From Rhodamnia argentea (lineage: Eukaryota; Streptophyta; Magnoliopsida; Myrtales; Myrtaceae), in NCBI RefSeq assembly GCF_020921035.1, contig NC_063156.1, positions 28,506,283 through 28,570,282 of the forward strand: 64,000 nt of DNA, given 5' to 3'. This document shows positions 13,474-23,955 of this stretch, one piece after another; positions within the stretch are counted from its first letter, which is position 1, and every line of letters begins with the position of its first letter. The notes beneath the pieces were generated by a model. It did no database searches. It saw only the letters and a list, made by a program, of their open reading frames with translations, and had not been told where the DNA came from. Both the position numbers and the translations under genes were made by a program.

Positions 13474-13737
13474 ATGTCTCACCGTCCAGGTCGCCACCAG
13501 AGGAAGCCATCCCAGGACATGTTCATCAACTTCGGCAGCCTTCCGACCCTCGTGACCGGCGACAACAATGCCGGAGCCCCCGCCCCTCCGATGACACCTC
13601 GCGTGGCTCCTCCTGTGGCGGCTCGGCCTCCGCTTCCAGCTCAGGCTCCCGCTCCTACTCCGGTGCCCAAGCCAGCTGCCCCGAAGGAGAATGCTGCCGG
13701 AGATGGTGCTGCAAAGGCCAAGGATCTGGCGGATTAG
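13474..13737 (+). CDS. small Pro/Ala-rich protein, function unknown (87 aa)
   Basis: A single-exon frame of 87 codons stands out by GC content and codon regularity from its AT-rich surroundings. It has a strong TATA box at 13397 and an ABRE-like element at 13329. The N-terminus (MSHRPGRHQRKPSQDMF) is basic, with no signal peptide or membrane segment. Residues about 35-70 are repeats of Ala-Pro and Pro-Xaa, and the C-terminus is Ala/Lys/Asp-rich. The composition resembles low-complexity, disordered plant stress or seed proteins. It is unlikely to be an arabinogalactan protein because a secretion signal is missing. I do not recognise a named family. AATAAA occurs just after the stop (within 13759-13768). 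Confidence 0.72.
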   Translation: MSHRPGRHQRKPSQDMFINFGSLPTLVTGDNNAGAPAPPMTPRVAPPVAARPPLPAQAPAPTPVPKPAAPKENAAGDGAAKAKDLAD

Positions 13738-14035
13738 AGTGGTCTTGCCTTTGCTGTGTTAATAAATTAAACCGTTCGTTTGGTGTCGAAGAAAGGGCTT
13801 GGGAAAAGGAAATCAAAGGCTGTAGTTGAGAACTTTCGAATATCAATGAAGCGATTTCCCTTGAAGAGTGCTTGATTTGTTCATTTTCCTTTCATTGTTG
13901 AGAGTCGTACCTCAGACCATTGTATTCTTATCCTAATGGCAAAGCAATCGGGTAAATGTTCGACCTACATATATATAGGATGATCATGCCAATCATATTA
14001 TAACGGCCTGTTATAAATGGAGTTCGATATATCTA

Positions 14036-14160
14036 AGGGATGACCGATCCGAATATTGTTAGAATCGTTAATCTATGACTCTGAAGTCCGCTATTATAAC
14101 CCTTAATGGCTATTAACTGTTGCTAACGATTCTAAAAAGTCTGGATCGATCGTCCATTAA
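14036..14160. repeat. short hairpin element (MITE-like)
   Basis: The left arm runs from about 14038 to 14073 (gatgaccgatccgaat... ttagaatcgtta). It is matched in reverse complement by about 14124-14158 (taacgattctaa... ggatcgatcgtcca), leaving a loop of about 50 bp. The size and imperfect arms fit a small non-autonomous DNA element; no target duplication was established. Confidence 0.5.
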
Positions 14161-14744
14161 AAAAATCGGACAGCGAGTCCCCTAGTTTCGAGAATGCGGG
14201 TAGTCATTCGTTCTATCTGTATACCACGCAATAAGCCCAATTGAATTACGGCCTTAAAAATGCCCGAATTAAACGAAAGTTTAGAGAAATCGATCTGTTG
14301 TGGGTTCACTGATTTCAAACATGCCCCCGGCTAAACAGGACACTACACAGTATCGGTGCATCTCTCTGTAATTAATGAGCCAATTAAGTTGAATATCTGC
14401 ATGCAAATCCCGTAATAAATTACTTATATGCAAAGGAAAAAATCGGCGGGAAAAACCGTCTTTGAATTCACTTTCTTCACAGCAGTGCTTTTGTCTTCTT
14501 TAGAGGCTAGAGCCATCGAGTTGTCAATTGTCCAAAATGACTAAATTACTCGATTATGGCTAATTGAGTCAGCTTGCTTTTCATTGTCAATGGTCAAAGA
14601 ATAATTAATTAAGATCCCAAAATCGAAAAGATGAAAAAAATAAATGAATGATTAATTACTCAATTGAGTTAGGAGTACCCATTGAGATGAGTGAAATTCT
14701 AAATCATGCAAAAGCTTGTTTCCAGTCCAGGGGAAAATACGAAA

Positions 14745-15050
14745 AAATTTCTAAACTTATTGCATTTAAACAAATTAAGTCATACACCTTTCAGTTGGAT
14801 AAATTTAATCATAAACCTTTTTCACATTGGTATCAAGTTGAGTCCATCCAACCACTTTAGGCCGAAAAATTGCTGACGTAAACGCCAACCGTCCTCTGTT
14901 GCGCGATCAGCATCGACATGGATGTTTCTTATAATTTTTTATTGATTTTTTTTTCTTTTTCTTCCTTGGCTTGCACAGGACATGCCTCGCCTGAGCAAGG
15001 GTCGCTCTCACCGGGTCTCGATTGGGCAAGGACGACCCTTGTTAAGTTTA
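14745..15050. repeat. truncated member of a dispersed hairpin repeat family
   Basis: This stretch reads 'aaatttctaaactt', 'aaacaaattaagtca', then a 'gctgacgtaaacgccaaccg' block and a GC-rich 'gcctgagcaagggtcg' core. The same order of blocks is seen at 57256-57803 and 60838-61554. The mirrored right arm is not evident here. Confidence 0.5.
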
Positions 15051-16269
15051 GAGCTTTTTTGGTACTTTTTCTTTCAATCGACGGGATTGACAAACAGTCG
15101 AACACAACATGCTCTAACTCAAAAAAAAGTTCTTGCTAAGTTTGCAAAAGCACAAGAAGAGCAGTGTTTTGTGCAATACCGTCCTTTAATTTCCTTTCTA
15201 GCGCAATTGAGTCCTGTGATGTTCTTGATTTTGTGCGACATTATCCTTTCGCTGCCCCCTCTAGCCAGACAAGACATTTCCCATGTAGCAAAGCTTCCAA
15301 TTTTGGCGAGCACCCTTAATGCCAACCAATGCCACAAAACCAAAACAGCGGGAGAGGGAAGAGCTGATCCTCGCAAGAACCGGGCCGGTATGCTCCCGAT
15401 TTATAATAACCATCAAAACTCGGGAGTTTCATGTGACACCCACGGATCGAATGGTAGTGATAAACTTGTTCGTATGAATTCTTCATTGCAGCTTTCCTTG
15501 ATTGATTCGAGCATTGAAATGCATTGGTAAGCACAGACAAGACGCGAATATGTGCTCGACGAAAAAGAAGAAATTCGCCGCACATTGCTCTCCATCTCAG
15601 ATTAGACTGGTCATTCGGCAAATCAACGACTCTGTTTTTCGTATCACGAGTTCGAATTCAGATGGAGAAGCTCTAAATCCGCTCCTATCCTAAAGCTAAT
15701 AGGTTGTCTAAAGTGGCAATAGAAGAAGAAGGCTGCAAGGAAGTATCTGAACCTCGTAAGTTTCACAAAGAGCCACAACCTTCAGAGCATAGGGAAGGAT
15801 GAGTTCATACTTTCTATACTGGTGTTCTCTTTAGCCCGGTCATGGCAAAAGTAACAAGACACCGATGGCGGAAAAACATCAACCCAGCCATTCAGCACTC
15901 CATCCATTATCCAGCGAAAACTTTCACCCCCAATACGCATGATACAGTCTACTAATCCAACAAATAATTCAATACAAATGAATACAGGTTTTTGTACAAA
16001 GATCAAGAAAGAATTTCGACTTTGTTCCTCTCCTTTCGTCCAACCCTGGTCCCTGACAACTTAACAACAAGATGGTGACCGTACAAGTCGTATAAAATGA
16101 AAAAGGACAGGGAAGAAAAGTCCATCCCCATGCCTACTAGAGATACGGACTAAACAAACCCAAGTAACTGCACACGACTTGCAGATAATTATGTCGACAA
16201 GTTGCCCTTCACGTCTGATTGGGTCGAACAAAGCACCTGCCCAGCTTTTCCAACCGATCACCATTTGTC

Positions 16270-19200
16270 TCAAAGGAGTTGCCACTCGTCTTCGCCTGCC
16301 GACTCCTCACCATCGCCCATGGGAATCACAGAAAAGGAATTGTTCCCTTCGACAGCGTTGCCCTTGGTCGAATCCCCATCGTGGCCAACCGGCTTTGCTG
16401 TGCTGTGGGTCTGAGCCACCGTGAACAGTGGAGCGCCATTCGATTCATCGGCCAGCTTGGATGCGCGAGAACAGAAGTCATCGAAATCATCTGCAACCAG
16501 AAAGAGAGCAATTGTTGCTAATGAAAACAAAAAAGGCGTCGTGACAGGTGACAATCAATCTAAGAGCAGTCAAACCTTTGTCGCGACAATAGAAACCGAT
16601 TGCCAACGAGGGATCCAGTGAGTCCAGTGGAATATGTCTTATTACACTAGAACAGAAGTCCAAAAGAACAAATGAATAACCACATTGAGCACGGGGCAGA
16701 CCAGGATACAAAATATAAGAAATGGGCATGTCCCAGAAGAAAGCTTACTTGCAGTGGTATGACGAGGTATCAGTGTCTAAGTTATCTGTACTAATGGAGC
16801 ATACCTGTACAAACAAAACATGTACATATCAGAGAGATGCAGACATGATTGTAAAACTGAGCCAACACTGAGCACCACTGCAATTTTTTCTTTTGTCATT
16901 TCCCTTTGTAGATAAGTAACAAGCAAAGCTGCTAGTTTCATCTACATTTTGAAATTTTGAATCAGTATACAAGTTGTGAAATCTTCGATCTTAATTGTAA
17001 AAAAGTACAGGTACGCAAAATCAACCTTCATTTACATAAAAGGGTGGGGGAGATTTTCCATTTTAACCAGCTTCTGGAAGCCTTTGTTTTGTACCCTTCT
17101 AAATTAAATATTATCATGCTCTACATGGAAACATTATCATGCACCATATGGATGCCTGATTCGGTGCTTTAAACTAAAGTTGGCTGGGTAAACAAGTGAA
17201 CATATGTTTTCTATTGTCCACAAAAATGGCATAATTGTTATTCAACATGTTGAACGACCAATTATTCTAAAAGAAAGCGAAAAGTGTAAATATTTGGGTA
17301 CACATATTGGGTAGTGACACTTTCGAGTTTCCTCAACATCGGACACTAACACATAAGAATCCACAGAAAAGGAAAATCCTCTTATGATAATATATATAAA
17401 TCCCTGATCAATGATATATAAATACTGCATATTTGATTCCACTTGTAAATCGTCTCCATACACAAACTTAAGATTTGCAATCCCATGCGTCACCCTCATT
17501 TAAGTGTAGTAGCATGCAAGTATAGATAGTTGACAAAGGAGCAGCACAGGAGAGTAGGTCGTAACAAATTAGCTCAATTAATGTAAAGAAAGACATACTG
17601 GCTGAACGTCATGAGGATCGAGATAGAAAGCTTCCTCATCTTGCACACCAATTAAATAGGTAGATGCACCAGGTTTCCCACCCAAGATGCCAAGACTATG
17701 AGGAAACGAAAATGTTGCACGCAACAAAGGAATGTACCTGAGAAGGATGTAGAGACACAAATGATTAACTCAGACAAGTTTCTGGCGTTCTATTATTGTT
17801 TCATTTCAAGGATTCATTAGTTCCACACAACCTACAAGTAATTACATGCTCTTTGAATCTTTGTCACACCAGGCATGATAAATCACATTAAAACATCCCC
17901 TTCCCCCCTTGCACAATATCCAGCATTTTGTTATCCTCGTGCATAGCAATGGCATCAGCAAAGGTGCAAATTTTAGATACTCTAGGACTCTGTTGCTAGC
18001 AATTTTTTTTTATAAGAGAGAGCACTTCTCTAAGGAAAACGCTGGAGAGCAATATATATAGTTTTGACAGGTAAAAGGGTGGGGGCGCAGTTATCAACGC
18101 AGCTAACCGCCCCCCAAACAAAATATTTGGTTGAGCCAATATTACTCATTCCACTCGAAACCCAAAGCTTCTAAATTGATTAGCCTGTCATGAGCCCTAA
18201 TGGCATGCAATAAAGATCCATCATTGCTACAGAATGTTCGCCGGAGGGTGTGGACCATGTAAACTAGCAACAGTTTCTACTGATAAAAGAAAGTTAATTA
18301 GAGAGGTCCATTGACACTATGAAGCTCTATTTAGTACCAGATTTATCAATATCTACATGTTAAAGAAAAAATATATATATTATTTTATTTTTTGCAATTT
18401 TGAGTAGTTGCTCTTGACCTTGTGAATCAATTGGACAAAAAAGTACACCTTTAGGCAGCACCTTATTAAGACTCAATTTGTTAAATATTATGGAAGCCTC
18501 TCGGTCTAACAGCATACAATCACTCTCTTTCCCAGAAACAACTTGTATCATCGCCACAAAGTGTTCTAGTACTGGCTACAGATTTGCACTGCAATAATTT
18601 TTTAAGCAAAATTATCTCCTTAATACAAGATAACACATCCTCCACTCAGTACCCTCAATTGTCGGGGCAGGCTCACTCCGTGAATTTAGTGGATTTTTGT
18701 TTTCGCCCCAACATTGTCAATCTGGTATTTCAAACTGATGGGTGCAGAAATCAACAAAATAGTAGGAAGATAACTACCCTGAGGAAAGCAAAATGATTAA
18801 CATGTCAGCTTACGGAGGTAAAAGGAATCTAAACCAACAAGTGAACACGTTATTGATCTGATGGAGAGATAAGTTAAAGCAATGAGAATGTAGAAAAGGT
18901 ACTCATATACGAATTTAGAGAAGTACAAAGAATCAACCGTCCTGCAGGTACATATAAGAAACGGAAGCAGCAGTCTTCACTCAAAGTAGGACTATCCTTT
19001 TTGACAGAATAATATTGTTGTGCTTGATCACTTCTCTGTGATTTTACTAAAATTGCCTCAAGCCACAGCTTAACTATTAAAAACAGACGAAAGTTCATAA
19101 AAAGAAAGAATCACGGATGAAGTAGATTAAGAATGCAAACCTGGGATTAACTTTTTCAAGACCGAGAACTAAGGGTACCAACAAAAGGATAGGTTTCCAT

Positions 19201-20875
19201 TCATCCTGACCCCTCGAAAATTCTACACAATATCTTCTTGCATCTTCAATGCACAAAACAGGAGCTCCACCACGCTCCCCATCTTCATCACCAGAAACAA
19301 TATAAATGGCAATGGGAAAAGCCCGTTCCACCAGATCAACTGCCTCTCTCTTGCTGCGGACCAGATTCTCCCATGAACGACATATTGCATATGGACCAAT
19401 CCATGACCCAGCCGCAAGATCATAAGCTTTTCCCGCTTTAATAAGATTGTGGATGGAGAAAGGAGCAGCATTTGAATCACCAAAGAGATGCAAGATGTCA
19501 ACATACTCCAGTTCACATGGCTGCCAAATCAAAATGGCAAAAACAGGCTTACCCACTGTGTACCTTAATAGACTATATTACCAGTTAAAATAACTAAATT
19601 CTCTCATGAAGTTTACCTTACACGAGTTTTTCCTCCATGACCTACCCAGATGATGAAAAAGCAATGCCTGCAAAGAAATGACCAGTTCAACTCGAGAAAA
19701 ACATGCGCTTGCGACAGTAAATCCCAATGTCGTCTGTTAAACCTGATGTTCTCTAAATGGAATCAGTACATGAAGTAAGGTCACTGAAACAAAGTAACAG
19801 CAACACACCTGAGCAACAAGCATCTGACTACTCCTAAGCATGCAACCCCAACCTACATCACTTGTATAGTTTGAGTCATCAATAGCTTCAAACCCTGCAA
19901 ATATCACGGATTAAGATTTCTACAATATGAGGGCAACAACTACAACAGCACCCAAGCCTTATCCCTAGTGGAGATATATGACGATGCGGGGACCGGACAT
20001 TCAACAAGATTGTTATTTCATTTTATTTCTTCATATGCGATAGTAGATTATATCTTAGGTAGTTGACATAGATCTTAGATGATTTATTTTTTCTTTTGTA
20101 GTTAACTTACTTCCTAGTTTGAGTTTCTAATTTCCTTTGTTTGTTAGGATTTGTTGTCCATATATCCGTTAGGTTTACATCGTAAAACCAGTTTATCTCT
20201 TTGAATATTGATAAAGTTGAGATTTTTCTTTGTTGTGCTTCTGCTTGTACGCCTCTGTGCACGCTTGTGAATGTGTTATTATCGCATTCACATTGTCACC
20301 ATTGCCACCGGATCAAGTCTATAGTTTTAAACTATCTAAAAAGAAAGACCCTAATAATCAATAAAAGAAGTTCCAATTCAAAGAAAGATCAACTGACAAG
20401 AACACTGCGGAAGAAAACCTTTGCGATATGTCAATATGATTCTTGAAGAAAAATCTTGCTCGAATGCCGGCAATCCAGGGACGTCATCACCAGAAGAATC
20501 GTCCTGAGATATCTTGTAGCACACACCTAGGAGCCATATATCACTAGTTGAGTTAGAAATGCCAGTTCTAGCTATACCTAGAACGCGCTCTTGAATCCTC
20601 CTCATTGATCCACCAGTCACGACTTTTCTCATGGCTGCTGTCCAAGCATTTGGTCTGCTATGAAGTGCCTTTCTTGGGCAAGCTGAGGACTCACTATGTG
20701 AATCAAATATTGAGAAAGCAGAACCAAAGAAGGTTGACCATGAGGAATTTTGGGATGACTTACTATCCGGGAATCCTGCCTCAGGGCAAACCGAAGGAGG
20801 ACTGGTATTTGAAGTATCAGAAGGACTTTTAGACAAACATTTTGAAGCAACTGCTTTCTCACAAAATCCTTTCAT
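16270..20875 (-). CDS. ATG4: cysteine protease ATG4 (autophagy)
   Basis: ATG4 trims the C-terminus of ATG8 before lipid conjugation and later releases ATG8 from membranes; it acts in the cytosol. Minus-strand coding exons: 20875-20419, 19894-19809, 19667-19617, 19520-19141, 17737-17599, 16804-16749, 16646-16576, 16490-16270 (1461 nt, 486 aa), normal for plants. The start MKGFCEKAVASKC matches the N-terminus of Arabidopsis ATG4. The C54 peptidase core shows TSDVGWGCMLRSSQML with catalytic Cys170, and FYLDPHDVQ with Asp365 and His367. GILGGKPGASTYLIG is another signature. The last residues, EDEWQLL, form an acidic W-x-x-L motif of ATG8-binding type. A 5' UTR intron is likely: an acceptor-like CAG lies about 15 nt upstream of the ATG and a GTGAGA donor lies near 22490. 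It transcribes away from MEE40. Confidence 0.96.
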
Positions 20876-23800
20876 TACCTAGTCATGGAGTACTGTGCAG
20901 TAATACAATCAGCTCATAGAAAAAAGCTGAGTTGTGAATATAATCTGCGATTCAGAAGAACAATGAGAAGCATTGTCAACACTAATATAATCAAATCGGT
21001 CACAGTTTGCAAAATTACATGATCCAGGAAGGACATGCCACATCACCACCACCGTAAAGAGGAAAGCGACAAATATCATCTTCTTGAGAAAACTAATCCG
21101 AGGTGAACACAATTTAAATTACCGTTCTGAAGTTGGAAAAAATGACAAAACACACTATACGAAAAGCAGGATAGCAATCGCATTAATAGAACTAAAAATT
21201 ATTTCCAAGCTTTGATAAGCTGAATCAAGTAGGCGAAGCATGCAACGAGTGTGAACAACCTACTTTATGGCTGGAAGCCTGGACATGGAACAAGAGTGTT
21301 TGTGGTAAACTTTTGAAGTGCTCTTGTTTTAAGCATGTCATGGAGACCATAGATGGAAAGATACAGGAAATTCGAAGGCCAGAAACTGCCACTCACAAAA
21401 CTTTTAACTGTTATTTGTAGAATGGTGGATATAACACCTTGAATTTTTGTGTACATCTTACTCTTTTCCTTCCTGAGTCTTCTGGTTGATCGAGTAGTTT
21501 GATGTTCTCTCTCTACGTTCTTTCATACACTTCCTACGAACCAAGTACTTTTCTTCCACTCGTTGAACGCCATCTCACTATTGAAAAATTGTACTCAAGC
21601 ATCTTAAACTAGACCTGACAATAAAAACAGACGAATGGTACCCACAATACCAGAGTGCACTTGGACTCACTGCAGTACCCAAAAACAACATCAAAAGTAC
21701 CATCCTCATGGTACACTTCATTCCTAAATATCTGCTTCCAGAACATCCATATGCGTCCTTCAGATTATAGTCACATAGTCTCCCTCTAACTCGCTCATTC
21801 TGGATTCTCTTAAATTACTGATAGAGATAACACCAAATGCATATTAAAGCAATCTGAACAACAGTTCTTAGTAGACTTGCTAACTCGTAAAGCATGAGCC
21901 ATCACACTGTAGTAAATTATAATCAACGAGACCTGCCAAAAGGCATTCAATTCTTCGAACTATTAATACGATCATTCTCTGCATGTTGGTAAAAATCAGC
22001 ATAGCCACTAAAGATTTCCAATTTTATGAATTTGCCAATCCAAAATCCCTTAAGAACTCTATTCAGAACACAGTCTCCATCATTTACAGCATGCAAAAAT
22101 GAACTAAGAGATAATCCAGATCAGAATCCAACCATGGAGAAAACATGTCTAACTGAAACTGGCTCCACCGATCAATTCAATATTTAGAGATCACCCATCA
22201 GGGTCCACCCACTCAATGTTGCATCGAATTCAACAATTTATCAGAACCTCAATAATCCCAATTCACCTAATTAATCCTAAACCAGGACAAGCCAACTTCC
22301 AATCTTCTCGGGTGAATAATCACAACAATACACACAGCCTATGAATTAAAAATCCCAACAGGCTGAAGAGAGAGATAGAGGGAGAGAGAGGGATTCATAA
22401 AAAATGTCAAAGAAAGAAAATTGATTCAGAATTTCTGGAGAAAATAATGGGAAAGTTCAGACCAACGAAAACAAACCCGCAGAAAAACATTTCTCACCAA
22501 TCAAAAACCCATCGCTCAGCAAATACAGTCCCCCAGCATCAAAAGCATGAAATTTTAGCCCGAGGACATAAAAACGAAATCCCCAGGCCGAAAACTCGCA
22601 GTGGCCCCGTTCGCGGCTGCCAGCGGCCGTCGATGGCGGGTGGGTGGAGCCGGAGATTTGCTGGCGGTGCCCGTCGAGGTTGGCCGGAGGCGGGTCTTCG
22701 TTATTTCGGGAATCTACGCAATCTACGAACAGCACGAGAAGAAGCAACGTGTTCCTCTCTGTCTTCTCTTGGTTTTGGGTTTCCGGATTTTCTACGAAGT
22801 AATAATCTCGGTCAACAGACCCAACCTCGCAAAACACCAATTTTCAGAATATATGATTATGAGACTTAACGAACTGGATTTTCTAGATTCTAATTTGAGA
22901 AATCCCTTGCCTTAAGAGATCCATGGATGAAGATTCTCAACAACTTGATTTTCTCGTTTTTCTTTTTTTCGGCAATATTTAAATTCTGCACCTTCTTTTT
23001 TCAAATAAGAATAAAAATATTCCCACCTCCAAATCAGTGGTCCACCCAAAAGCTCCGAACAGTATTTACCGACAACTCTTGTATCACATTTACTCCAAAT
23101 TTATTTCGCATCATAAAAAAATTGTAAGTGATGCCTCCTTGCCATGTATAACAAATTCACCAAATTCTTAAAGCGAAATCAGGAATTTTTTTCGAAATGT
23201 AAGCAAGCTCTGAAGATAAACTTATTAGATTTCTTAATCGCATTTCATTTTCTTCAGATTTGCCTTTCTTAAAATGGCGCCCTTTAGGAGATCATTTGTG
23301 CTGAATTTTCAAGAACCATGCCGATTAGAAGTGACAAAATAGGTCTAGATCCACGTTTAATGGTGCATGACATAAATAAGCTACCTTAAGTTTTAAAAAC
23401 ATGCTTAAGCGGGTCCAAGAAATAACCGCATAACAATTTAGGACGCGCACAATAATATTTTTGCTTTAGAAATCAACTTTTGATCAGAAGTTGATTTTTC
23501 CACTTCTACTCAAATGCAAAATATGATTTTTCTACTTCTGCTCTAGAAGTTGATTTACGATCGGAAAAATTTGTTTGATAAAGGTTGAAAATTTCTATTT
23601 CCGGAACATTATTAACACAAAATCTTCTACAACGAATTATTGTCAGCGGCTGAAAAATTTCTACTCTATATTTAATGTTTTAAATTTATTTTAAAAATAA
23701 TAATAAAATTGATTTTTTTTTTAAAAATATGTATTTTATTTTTCGCGAAATAAATGGAGCAGTGCAACAATTAACCAGGGTTCATTATACTATCACTATA

Positions 23801-23955
23801 CGCTGCGTTTCGTTCTCTTTCTCCTTCCATGCCAGACCGCGAATCTGCGAAATACGACACTGTCCAACTCTCTCTCTCTCCTCATCTTCTTTGCTTCTGC
23901 AAGAACTTGTCTTGCCTGGCTGATTTGGATGCCATATCTTTGTTAGAAGCCTGCG
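20876..23955. other. ATG4 leader and promoter, then shared divergent promoter region to MEE40
   Basis: About 20890-22490 behaves like an intron in the ATG4 5' UTR, flanked by consensus splice sites on the minus strand. A GC-rich patch at about 22590-22720 is the likely first untranslated exon or promoter of ATG4. From 23082 on there is a repeated segment (annotated separately). 23450-23760 is AT-rich and holds several copies of 'agaagttgattt' and its complement, possibly a decayed hairpin. No other gene is visible. Confidence 0.5.
23082..23450 (+). repeat. diverged direct repeat, copy upstream of MEE40
   Basis: Blocks 'aatttatttcgcatcataaa', 'ccaaattctt', 'gtaagcaag', 'catttcattttcttca' and 'aagttttaaaaacatgctta' occur in the same order as in 27500-27765, downstream of MEE40. 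This copy has an extra stretch of about 110 bp (about 23268-23378). Confidence 0.8.

Larger units (their letters stand above)
13738..16269. other. intergenic DNA with small repeats
   Basis: It contains the 3' end of the small Pro-rich gene, a hairpin element (14036-14160), a fragment of a dispersed repeat family (14745-15050), and, near the right side, the probable 3' UTR of ATG4. A 182-codon frame at 14982-15530 starts inside the repeat fragment and shows no family signature, so it is not called. Confidence 0.45.

Noticed and set aside
14982-15530. 182-codon open frame on the plus strand
   Set aside because: It begins inside a dispersed repeat fragment, has irregular composition and no family signature.
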